The translations under genes were made by a program, and so were the position numbers. Source: JADJLQ01 sp040007895 (GTDB taxonomy: Bacteria; Bacteroidota; Bacteroidia; Chitinophagales; Saprospiraceae). Taken from it: a stretch of 9,833 nt of DNA. Within the stretch, counting starts at the first letter, position 1, and the number at the start of each line of letters is the position of its first letter. This document shows, piece after piece, positions 1 to 6,453 of the stretch. A model generated the notes under the pieces. That model ran no database searches and was not told where the DNA came from. It worked only from the letters and a program-made list of their open reading frames with translations. The stretch spans positions 1-9,833 of the forward strand of contig JBDTUE010000161.1 of assembly GCA_040007895.1 (NCBI GenBank). The letters are read 5' to 3'.

Positions 1-1461
1 AAGGAAGAGCTTATACCCCATATAGATAAAAAATACCCAACCAACAAAGAAAATAATATTCTCTATGGTACTTCTTTAGGCGGTTTGTTTTCCATTTATG
101 CTTATTTAAATGAAGCCACTGTTTTCAAATCGTACCTTACTGTGGAACCCAGTTTATGGTGGGACAAACAATTCATTAATAGAATTGCCTCTGAAAATTT
201 ATCTAAAATTAAAGGTATTAAAAATACGCTCTGGATAGGCTCAAGAGATGGAAGTGCTTTAGACGAAATGGGAATTTCAAAATTTGAATCGATACTGAAA
301 TCAAACTCTCCGGAAGGTTTATCATGGTTGACTCAAGCTTATCCGAATGAAACGCATTTTTCTGCCATCTGGAAAGGAATTTATGATGGGTTAAAATATA
401 GTTATGTATTTTCAAAATCCGATAAGAAATTGATTAACCGGGCTAATGCGCCAAATAAATTCAGACTGGAAAATGGCAGCTATATTTCATTTTCCAATAT
501 GGACACTTTTTTAAAGTCTCAGATGGACTCATTGAATATCCCCGGCTTATCCTTTGCAATTATTAATGATGATCAGGTTATTTATCACAAAAATTTGGGA
601 GTTACCAATATGGATACAAAAGAACCTGTGACTAACGAAACTATTTTTGATGCAGCATCCATGACAAAAACACCCTTTGCATTGATGGTTTTAAGAATGG
701 TAGAGAAAGGTATTTTGGATTTGGATAAACCGCTTTACACGTATTTGCCTAACGCCGATATTGCACAGGATGACAGGTATAAATTAATTACTGCCCGTAT
801 GGTACTTAGTCACACTACAGGATTTCCAAATTGGAGGTTTTTTAATAAAGACGGTAAATTAGATATCAAATTTACACCAGGTACAAAATATCTCTATTCG
901 GGTGAGGGGTATGAATACCTTGCTGATGTATTGGCTCATCAATTAAAAATTTCCAAAAACGATCTTCAGGAAATATTCAATAAGGAAATTGGAGAGCCTT
1001 TAGCTATGAATAAAACCTATTTTACATGGAACGATTGGGTAAAAAAACGTCGTGCTGCCGGGCATGTGGATGGAAAAGTATCTGACGGATATGGTATTAC
1101 AGAAAGTAAACCTGATTTTTATGCTTCATATAGCATGCAAACCGAAGCCTTAAATTATGCTAAACTGATCATTTCTATCATGAAAGAAGAACTCCTTCAA
1201 AAAAGTAGTTATAATGAAATGCTCAAAGTACAGTATCCAACAGCTTCGGATTCTCCAAATAGTCAGTGGGGACTTGGAATTGGTATCAGAGAGTCTGATA
1301 ATGGGGTTGAATATTATCATAATGGGTTTAATTCAAATTTCACTTCCGATTTTATGTTTAACAAAGAAAAACGATTTGGATATGTTTTTTTTACTAATTG
1401 TAATAAAGGGGGCGCATTAACTAGAAGTTTATTATCACTCTTTAAAGAGAGTATAAAATAG
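1..1461 (+). CDS. Esterase-like alpha/beta hydrolase fused to beta-lactamase-type serine hydrolase (5' partial)
   Basis: The frame is open to the left edge, so the gene starts outside the window; the TTG at 85 is internal because the esterase nucleophile motif lies before it. Counting residues from base 1 (486 visible), residues 1-139 are the C-terminal part of an IroE/Fes-like esterase domain: GTSLGG with Ser25, then EPSLWWD, and a likely catalytic His119 in ETHFSAIWKGIYDG. Residues from about 165 to the end are a class C beta-lactamase/penicillin-binding-like domain with all three motifs: SMTK (Ser220, Lys223), YSG (Tyr299) replacing YxN, and HNG (440-442) replacing KTG. These motif variants are normal in bacterial serine hydrolases of this family that act as esterases or peptidases rather than antibiotic-resistance enzymes. 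No signal peptide can be seen because the N-terminus is missing. The gene converges on the minus-strand S10 gene. Both catalytic centres look intact; the substrates are unknown. Confidence 0.9.
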   Translation, partial: KEELIPHIDKKYPTNKENNILYGTSLGGLFSIYAYLNEATVFKSYLTVEPSLWWDKQFINRIASENLSKIKGIKNTLWIGSRDGSALDEMGISKFESILKSNSPEGLSWLTQAYPNETHFSAIWKGIYDGLKYSYVFSKSDKKLINRANAPNKFRLENGSYISFSNMDTFLKSQMDSLNIPGLSFAIINDDQVIYHKNLGVTNMDTKEPVTNETIFDAASMTKTPFALMVLRMVEKGILDLDKPLYTYLPNADIAQDDRYKLITARMVLSHTTGFPNWRFFNKDGKLDIKFTPGTKYLYSGEGYEYLADVLAHQLKISKNDLQEIFNKEIGEPLAMNKTYFTWNDWVKKRRAAGHVDGKVSDGYGITESKPDFYASYSMQTEALNYAKLIISIMKEELLQKSSYNEMLKVQYPTASDSPNSQWGLGIGIRESDNGVEYYHNGFNSNFTSDFMFNKEKRFGYVFFTNCNKGGALTRSLLSLFKESIK

Positions 1462-1520
1462 AAATTCATTTTGCTGTGATTAAACCACTTCAATAATTAC
1501 ATTGGAAAATAACTCCTGTG

Positions 1521-1540
1521 CGACCAAACTTATTTGGTCG
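1521..1540. repeat. Palindrome copy 1 (CGACCAAA arms)
   Basis: There are perfect 8-base arms, CGACCAAA at 1521-1528 and TTTGGTCG at 1533-1540, around a CTTA loop. It is 60 bases past the stop of the plus-strand gene. No T-run follows on either strand, so it is not a textbook terminator, though a hairpin here could still protect or end transcripts. The flanking bases differ from the other copies: TGTG lies before it rather than CAC after it, which would fit the opposite orientation. Confidence 0.75.
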
Positions 1541-1619
1541 AGTTCATTGCACAATAATATTGAATAAGCAATCTATTACTTCGGACTGATCAGAGTAATT
1601 ACAGACACTTTCTTAAACC

Positions 1620-1639
1620 CGACCAAATAAATTTGGTCG
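1620..1639. repeat. Palindrome copy 2 (CGACCAAA arms)
   Basis: Arms at 1620-1627 and 1632-1639 are perfect 8-base inverted repeats with a TAAA loop, followed by CACA. The 20-base core is identical to copy 3, although the sequence between the copies has drifted, which suggests the palindrome changes more slowly than its surroundings. Confidence 0.8.
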
Positions 1640-1673
1640 CACAGATCCTCTGCAAATCACCTCATTCAATTAA

Positions 1674-1705
1674 TCAAATAATTTCGTCGGTGTACCTTTT
1701 TTAGA
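1674..1705 (-). pseudogene. Diverged copy of the S10 gene 3' end
   Basis: Read on the minus strand, this encodes SKKGTPTK in the register of the peptidase ending PKAGTPAKY, but the stop is no longer in place. Shared bases include TTCGYCGGTGTACC and TTTAG. It is the older-looking of the two extra tails and has no upstream reading frame, so it is a fragment and not a gene. Confidence 0.6.
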
Positions 1706-1758
1706 TAAACTTATTCCTTTTAAATGATCCTTTTAATGATAGGGCACAATTTTAAACT

Positions 1759-1778
1759 CGACCAAATAAATTTGGTCG
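1759..1778. repeat. Palindrome copy 3 (CGACCAAA arms)
   Basis: Arms at 1759-1766 and 1771-1778 surround a TAAA loop, followed by CACA. Core and right flank match copy 2. The left flank AAACTCG differs by one base from the AAACCCG of copy 2. Confidence 0.8.
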
Positions 1779-1812
1779 CACATGTCTTCTGCAAATCAAC
1801 TCATTCCGTTGA

Positions 1813-1842
1813 TCAATACTTCGCCGGTGTACCTGTTTTAGG
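1813..1842 (-). pseudogene. Near-exact copy of the S10 gene 3' end
   Basis: On the minus strand this reads PKTGTPAKY followed by TGA, against PKAGTPAKY-TGA at the true end of the peptidase gene 144 bases away; one base of 30 differs (GCA to ACA). Upstream in the same frame stops appear within a few codons (TAA, TAA, TAG), so only the tail was copied. This fragment is the clearest evidence that the array includes coding sequence. Confidence 0.75.
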
Positions 1843-1895
1843 AATAACTTATTACTACGATATGACCAAGTAAGGACAGGCACTTTCTTAAAACC

Positions 1896-1927
1896 CGTCC
1901 AAATAATCCCGATACTCGGGATGGTCA
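1896..1927. repeat. Palindrome copy 4, interrupted by a second palindrome
   Basis: The left arm remnant CGTCCAAATAA and the right remnant TGGTCACAC correspond to copies 2 and 3, but the centre is replaced by a different perfect inverted repeat: ATCCCGA at 1906-1912 and TCGGGAT at 1916-1922 with a TAC loop. It lies 30-60 bases after the S10 stop. Read in that gene's direction, the inner hairpin is followed by TATTTGG and a little later by GGGTTTTAAG, so it may act as a weak terminator for the minus-strand operon. GC-rich inner hairpins of the ATCCCGA type are, as I recall, common between genes in Bacteroidota. Confidence 0.6.
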
Positions 1928-1956
1928 CACAAATTCTCTGGATAAAACACTCCTGC

Positions 1957-3495
1957 TCAATACTTCGCCGGTGTACCTGCTTTAGGCATAGACTTTTTAA
2001 TAAACTCGCGGATATGTTCATTACTCGTAGCCAGATCTTCTTTGCGCAAATACATCATATGCCCGCTGCGATATCCTTTCCAGCTCATTCGATCTTTAAA
2101 CTTACCAGCAGGATCGATTTGCCACATATTGAATTGAGCATTAAAATAATCACAGGCTCCGTCATAATATCCGGATTGAACCATTACATGGAGATACGGA
2201 TTAGATGCCATGGCTTTACCCAGGTTAGCACCGGTTTGATCATTGCTATTGTCCCATGGATGTACCGGGCCGAACATATTGTATTTGAGATCTGTTTTAT
2301 AATTCAATGTTTCCCGCAAATACATATTGATAGGAGGAGTAAAAGCATGTAACCAGGATGTGAGTTCTGAATTGTAATCCGGTCGTTCTCCGGCATCTTT
2401 CATATCGATGCCTTTATACCGTGAATCGAGACGACCAACAGTATAACCTTGATCTCTAAGTAATTCTTTCCAGAATAAAGAAGTAGATATATCGAGATTG
2501 TTTTGCAGTATAATTTTTTCAGAAATACCGGTATACCGGGACATTTTCTGAGCTATTTTCTTTTTTTGATCTTCTGGTAATGCACTGCCCTTATTGATAG
2601 CGCCTAATAGTTCATTCATTGTAAAATCTTCGACTTCCGGAAGATATGCTGTCAGATCCTTTGATAATAATTCCGGCGCTAATACTTTATGATACCATGC
2701 GGTAGCTGCAAAATAAGGCACTCGCAAGGCGGCGCTTTGCGGTTCACTTCTTTCAATACCCAGTGTAGTAGGTGATACAAGTACTACTCCATTAAAATAA
2801 ATCCATTGACTTTGTTGTAATTCTAACGCCAAACCAGAAACCCGGGTCGTACCATAACTTTCTCCGATCAGGTATTTAGGAGAAGCCCATCGATTGTAAC
2901 GTGACAAAAATGTATTGATCCATTCCGCCAGGTATTTGATATCTGCATTGACTCCAAAAAACTTATTGCGTGGAATGTCTTTATTCATCATCCGTGAAAA
3001 CCCTGTATTGACCGGATCTATAAATACGATATCTGCTACATCGAGAATAGCCTGATTATTATCTTTAAATCCATAAGGTTGTACCGGATAACCTTCATCA
3101 TCGATATTGAGTACTACCGGTCCGGTATACGCAATATGCATCCATACTGAAGCACTGCCTGGTCCTCCGTTAAATGAAAATATCAATGGTCTGCTAGTCT
3201 GATCTTTGACATCTGTCCTTTCATATAAAGTATAAAACAATCCCGCTATCGTTTTACCGTCTTCATCCCAGACGGGCATAGTGCCGGCAGTGGCTTTATA
3301 CGGTACTCGCTGACCTTTGATCGTGATTTCATGGGTACTGGAGATGGCTGCATCCGGATTGAATGTGATATCGGAGGATGATTTTTTTTCTTCTCTGGGC
3401 GGAGATGCTACTGGCGCCGGTGGAGCTGGCCGGTTTTGGGAAAAAGCAGATGTAATAATGATAATACTTATTAAAAATAGAATGAGTCGTTTCAT
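1957..3495 (-). CDS. Secreted S10 family serine carboxypeptidase-like protein
   Basis: Alpha/beta-hydrolase peptidase of the carboxypeptidase C/cathepsin A group, which removes C-terminal residues from peptides. I start it at the Met whose next residues form a signal peptide (MKRLILFLISIIIITSAFSQ); a 20-residue upstream extension to 3555 would bury that signal. The mature protein (512 aa with signal) begins with a Pro-rich linker, residues 20-45. The full catalytic set is visible: oxyanion-hole motif NGGPGS (Asn109 onward), nucleophile Ser213 in GESYG, Asp445 in SGYYDG, and His479 in SGHMM. Length and motif order are normal for bacterial members. It is the last gene of the minus-strand run, 63 bases after the LytTR regulator, so it may be co-transcribed with it. 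Its final ten codons are duplicated twice in the array beyond its stop. Export to periplasm or outside is inferred from the signal peptide. Confidence 0.93.
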   Translation of the reverse strand: MKRLILFLISIIIITSAFSQNRPAPPAPVASPPREEKKSSSDITFNPDAAISSTHEITIKGQRVPYKATAGTMPVWDEDGKTIAGLFYTLYERTDVKDQTSRPLIFSFNGGPGSASVWMHIAYTGPVVLNIDDEGYPVQPYGFKDNNQAILDVADIVFIDPVNTGFSRMMNKDIPRNKFFGVNADIKYLAEWINTFLSRYNRWASPKYLIGESYGTTRVSGLALELQQSQWIYFNGVVLVSPTTLGIERSEPQSAALRVPYFAATAWYHKVLAPELLSKDLTAYLPEVEDFTMNELLGAINKGSALPEDQKKKIAQKMSRYTGISEKIILQNNLDISTSLFWKELLRDQGYTVGRLDSRYKGIDMKDAGERPDYNSELTSWLHAFTPPINMYLRETLNYKTDLKYNMFGPVHPWDNSNDQTGANLGKAMASNPYLHVMVQSGYYDGACDYFNAQFNMWQIDPAGKFKDRMSWKGYRSGHMMYLRKEDLATSNEHIREFIKKSMPKAGTPAKY

Positions 3496-3558
3496 GGATA
3501 GGAATTTTGCGAAGCCAAACTTAGCGAAAAAACCAAATAGATTGAGTTTATCCAAATA

Positions 3559-4311
3559 TCATTCACCAGACTTTCTCCACAGTTTTTTATTAACCACCTG
3601 ATTGATTACTTCTTCCCGGTAGTTTCGGCTGATCGGGATACGGGTAGATTGAATCAGGATGTGATTATTTTCAATAGCTTCTATTTTGGGTATTGCTACC
3701 AGGAAAGATTTATGCACCCGGATAAAAGATTGATTGATTAAATTTTCTTCCACATTTTTTAAAGATAATAACGTGATGTACTTACCGGTATTAGTATAAA
3801 TAGTCACATAATTCTGCAAACCCTGGATATAAAGGATGTCATTGAAATAGATTCTTTCATATTTGTATTCGCATTTAATAAAAAAATAATCCTGTGTAGA
3901 GGCGGGTTTAGCTATATCTGCTGTGGACGATGATTTATTAAGGAGTTGGTGATAATCTTTGGCTTTACTTACCGCCTTAAAAAACCGATCAAAGGTTATC
4001 GGCTTAACCAGGTAATCCAATACATCCAATTGAAAACCCTCAAGTGCATAACTTGGATAAGCTGTAGTAATAATGACCATAGGCAGATGTTGTGTAATCT
4101 TGAGAAAATCAATACCATTCATATATGGCATCTGAATGTCCAGGAAGATAAGGTCTATCTCATGCGCTTCTAATAACTGAGTGAGTTCAATTGGGTTACT
4201 GCCCACACCTACAAGTTGGAGGAAATCAATTTTTTCAATATAATCTGTTATGCCTTCTCTTGCCAAAGGTTCATCATCGATAATAAGGCAATTCAATTTT
4301 TTAGCGGTCAT
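3559..4311 (-). CDS. LytTR-type DNA-binding response regulator
   Basis: Cytoplasmic response regulator that should be phosphorylated by the kinase encoded just upstream and bind DNA through a LytTR domain. With the start at 4311 (MTAKKLNCLIIDDEP) it has 250 residues. The receiver domain, residues 5-120, keeps its active site: Asp12, Asp13, phospho-acceptor Asp58 in FLDIQMP, Thr83 and Lys103 in LVKP. A short variable linker of about 125-138 leads to the LytTR domain (about 140-240), with EYKYERIYFNDILYIQG and FIRVHKSFLV as family hallmarks. An in-frame Met at 4350 would add 13 residues and lengthen the overlap with the kinase, so I prefer the inner start, whose 11-base overlap with the kinase stop suggests coupled translation. 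The target genes are not visible; the adjacent hydrolase genes are the obvious candidates by inference. Confidence 0.95.
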   Translation of the reverse strand: MTAKKLNCLIIDDEPLAREGITDYIEKIDFLQLVGVGSNPIELTQLLEAHEIDLIFLDIQMPYMNGIDFLKITQHLPMVIITTAYPSYALEGFQLDVLDYLVKPITFDRFFKAVSKAKDYHQLLNKSSSTADIAKPASTQDYFFIKCEYKYERIYFNDILYIQGLQNYVTIYTNTGKYITLLSLKNVEENLINQSFIRVHKSFLVAIPKIEAIENNHILIQSTRIPISRNYREEVINQVVNKKLWRKSGE

Positions 4312-5446
4312 TTTTTTGTAATTGATTTTGCTTTCCAACCAATGCTTCATTTATGACATGTTCGGCTAGTGTTATTTTCAGCATAACTTCAAAATGATCC
4401 TCGTCTTTATGTATACTCAGAGTATGAAGATTCGGATAAATCAACTCCAATCTCCGTTTAACATTTTTTAATCCAAGTCCATGGTATTGGATAAAATCAT
4501 TGGACAGAGAACTAAAGGATGTTATACTATTGGCAATTTTAAATACCAATTGATTGCGTTCCATATGAAAGTTCAGCTTAATCCAATTCGATCGGTTTTT
4601 ATTTTTAGAAACATGTTTGAATGCATTTTCTATAAATGGGATCAGTATAAAAGGAGCAATGACCAGATCGGGGTTATGAATTACTGCGATATTGACGTCC
4701 AATGAAAGATGCTGACTGTCTTGCCGGAGTCTTTCCAGTTCAATAAATCCTTCCAGATAGATCAATTCCTTGCTCAGGGGAATTTCATGTTCATTGCATT
4801 CGTACAATTGATAACGCAATAAATCCGAAAATTTAGCGAGGGCTTCCGATGCCATGTCTGGATTTTTATGAATCAGTACAAATATGGAATTGATCGTGTT
4901 AAACAAAAAGTGCGGATTAAACTGAGCCCGGAGAAATTTCAATTCAGTTTCCAGTTTTTCCTTTTCAAGTTCCTGTTCTCTGCGTCGGGTCTGGATCCAT
5001 TTCTTGGTGAGTTTGATACTCATGGCCAGTGTCATACTGGCCGCAGTAGAAGATAGGGCACCACTTTCATATAAATAAAAATACCGTTTAGGGTCTACAC
5101 CATATAATTCTTGAAATGGACGATCAGAAAAAGAGGCTCCGACATAATATCCCGTAACGATGCAAGCCGCTGTAACAATGATAGTCAATAGAACCAAACC
5201 AATATAAGGTACGTATCTCCCTTTTTCGAGGAATCGCGGAATCAGGAAATAGAGATTAAAATAAACTCCTATAGCCTGGAAAATAAAATAGAAAAAGAAC
5301 TTGACTGCAGAAGGCAAATAAAATAAACTATAAAATACATCGGCCGGATTGCCTAACCTCAAGGTCCACCAGGAGAAATGGTAAACAAACCAAAATGGAA
5401 GATGGTACAGTTTATATTTAATTATCCAGTGGTATTTGTTTTTCAA
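4301..5446 (-). CDS. LytS/YehU-type membrane sensor histidine kinase
   Basis: Inner-membrane sensor kinase of the family with Pfam His_kinase (PF06580), partner of the LytTR regulator it overlaps. The protein has 381 residues. The N-terminal part has about four hydrophobic segments (roughly 15-30, 45-70, 80-103, 125-146) with only short loops, so there is no large extracellular sensor domain and the signal is probably read in or near the membrane. A charged helix at 147-172 (RRREQELEKEKLETELK) links to the phospho-acceptor His179 in QFNPHFLFN. The ATPase domain shows an N-box around Glu273-Asn274 (PFIENAFKH) and a G-box GLGLKNVKRRL. All residues needed for activity appear present. It begins 53 bases after the stop of the NTF2-like gene, close enough for a shared transcript. 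The signal sensed is unknown. Confidence 0.94.
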   Translation of the reverse strand: MKNKYHWIIKYKLYHLPFWFVYHFSWWTLRLGNPADVFYSLFYLPSAVKFFFYFIFQAIGVYFNLYFLIPRFLEKGRYVPYIGLVLLTIIVTAACIVTGYYVGASFSDRPFQELYGVDPKRYFYLYESGALSSTAASMTLAMSIKLTKKWIQTRRREQELEKEKLETELKFLRAQFNPHFLFNTINSIFVLIHKNPDMASEALAKFSDLLRYQLYECNEHEIPLSKELIYLEGFIELERLRQDSQHLSLDVNIAVIHNPDLVIAPFILIPFIENAFKHVSKNKNRSNWIKLNFHMERNQLVFKIANSITSFSSLSNDFIQYHGLGLKNVKRRLELIYPNLHTLSIHKDEDHFEVMLKITLAEHVINEALVGKQNQLQKNDR

Positions 5447-5499
5447 GAATTAAGATAAAAGGATAAAGTTAGTAAAGAGTCTGTTAGCTTGGTGTTCGA

Positions 5500-6453
5500 T
5501 TAGTCATACATACCAATATGACGGAAGATTTTTAAAGAGCCGTCTTGTTCTCTTCTCCAGATCCGAAGGTCTTTACCCAAACCGACCCCTGAAGATTCGC
5601 CGCTCTTCCAGATAGCGATGTGACTGGCATATTCAATGATATATTTCCCGAGATGATCTATTCGATCATTCCTGATATCTAATTTTTCAAAATCCGGGAG
5701 TTCTGTAACATGTTTTTTAAGGTAGGCATCTTGCTCTTTTTTGTCGTTGGAAGCGGGTTGATGGCTATGTAAAATAATTGCATCCTCTGTATAAAATTGA
5801 GACCAGATTTTAGCATCGTGTTGGCTGACGGTTGTTTCCATAAGTCTGTTCAAAGCAGCTAATTCAAAACTTACATTACTGTTGACTGGTACATGAGATT
5901 GAAGAGCAACATCTGTCACCGGTATATTTTGAAACCTCATTTGATCTTCATTTTCTAAATGATGGTCATAATTCCACGTTTCCGTGTTTAATGAGAGAGT
6001 GGAATTTTTCTGTTTATCCCAGATACAAAAATATTTTCCTTGAATCTCCTGCTGTTTGCCCGACGATTTTAATTTAAGTGTCATATTGAACTTTCCGGAC
6101 TCTGCCACCTTAGATCCTAAGTCAATAATTTCCGATATCGAACGAGTATAAGCAAGGATTACAAACCGTTCGAAAAAGGATTGATGATACTGTTGGGCAT
6201 ACGTTTTACCTATTATCGTTTTTTGAAATTCAGGCATCAATCGAATGCCAATAGCGTAGTATTGAACTATGGTCTCTGGCTTATTATTCATCATACCCGT
6301 AATATAATCGGTATTAAATTTATTTAAGTATGAAGCCGATTGATCAGGTGTTTGTGCAGTTAGGCATATTTTAATGATAAGAAAAGTGAGTAGAAGAATA
6401 AATTTTAATTTAATCATATGACTATATTTTTGAAAAATTTCATACACCATCAT
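5500..6453 (-). CDS. Secreted protein with two NTF2/SnoaL-like (DUF4440-type) domains
   Basis: A 317-residue protein with a hydrophobic N-terminal segment (residues 14-33, ending LTAQ) that I read as a signal peptide without a lipobox. The C-terminal domain (about 192-316) is clearly DUF4440/SnoaL-like: LNRLMETTVSQHDAKIWSQFYTEDAIILHS at its start, with the typical closing pattern WRREQDGSLKIFRHI. The first half (about 38-162) has the same plan, including a helix with NKPETIVQYYA and a late YFCIWDKQ strand, and is probably a second, more diverged copy. Such folds bind small ligands or act as small enzymes; function here is unknown. The start at 6453 gives an ATGA overlap with the preceding gene, favouring coupled translation; a Met at 6417 would give a more compact signal peptide and is a real alternative. 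Confidence 0.8.
   Translation of the reverse strand: MMVYEIFQKYSHMIKLKFILLLTFLIIKICLTAQTPDQSASYLNKFNTDYITGMMNNKPETIVQYYAIGIRLMPEFQKTIIGKTYAQQYHQSFFERFVILAYTRSISEIIDLGSKVAESGKFNMTLKLKSSGKQQEIQGKYFCIWDKQKNSTLSLNTETWNYDHHLENEDQMRFQNIPVTDVALQSHVPVNSNVSFELAALNRLMETTVSQHDAKIWSQFYTEDAIILHSHQPASNDKKEQDAYLKKHVTELPDFEKLDIRNDRIDHLGKYIIEYASHIAIWKSGESSGVGLGKDLRIWRREQDGSLKIFRHIGMYD

Larger units (their letters stand above)
1521..1986. repeat. Degenerate tandem repeat array with palindromes and copies of the S10 gene 3' end
   Basis: This fills most of the 495-base gap between the two convergent genes; 1462-1520 shows nothing recognisable. Palindrome copies begin at 1521, 1620, 1759 and about 1896, so the last three are spaced 139 and 137 bp. 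After each of the last three comes a block matching the end of the S10 gene, with the shared core CGGTGTACC at 1688, 1825 and 1969; the last of these is the gene itself. A further shared block, ACAGRCACTTTCTTAAA, precedes the palindromes at 1601 and 1876. The copy at 1813-1842 matches the true gene end (1957-1986) at 29 of 30 bases by eye; the copy at 1674-1705 is more diverged. The unit is therefore palindrome plus gene tail plus spacer, repeated about three times and decaying away from the gene. Confidence 0.8.

Noticed and set aside
85..1461. TTG at 85 as the start of the first gene
   Set aside because: The frame continues without a stop to base 1, and the esterase nucleophile motif GTSLGG lies upstream of 85, so the gene begins outside the window.
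1461..1540. Intrinsic terminator for the plus-strand gene at palindrome copy 1
   Set aside because: The hairpin is AT-rich in its inner half and is not followed by a T-run, so termination cannot be claimed from sequence alone.
1521..1986. CRISPR array
   Set aside because: Repeats are far apart (about 100-139 bp) and the sequence between them is itself repeated rather than unique.
1752..2021. Minus-strand ORF with repeated LKQVHRRSI
   Set aside because: This is an out-of-frame reading of the duplicated peptidase tails; the apparent protein repeats come from the DNA repeats.
1921..2352. 143-codon plus-strand ORF
   Set aside because: It lies opposite the S10 gene and the product has no recognisable family features.
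3317..3601. 94-codon plus-strand ORF
   Set aside because: It is antisense to the S10 signal peptide and N-terminus; low-complexity Gly/Ala content mirrors the Pro/Ala-rich linker on the other strand.
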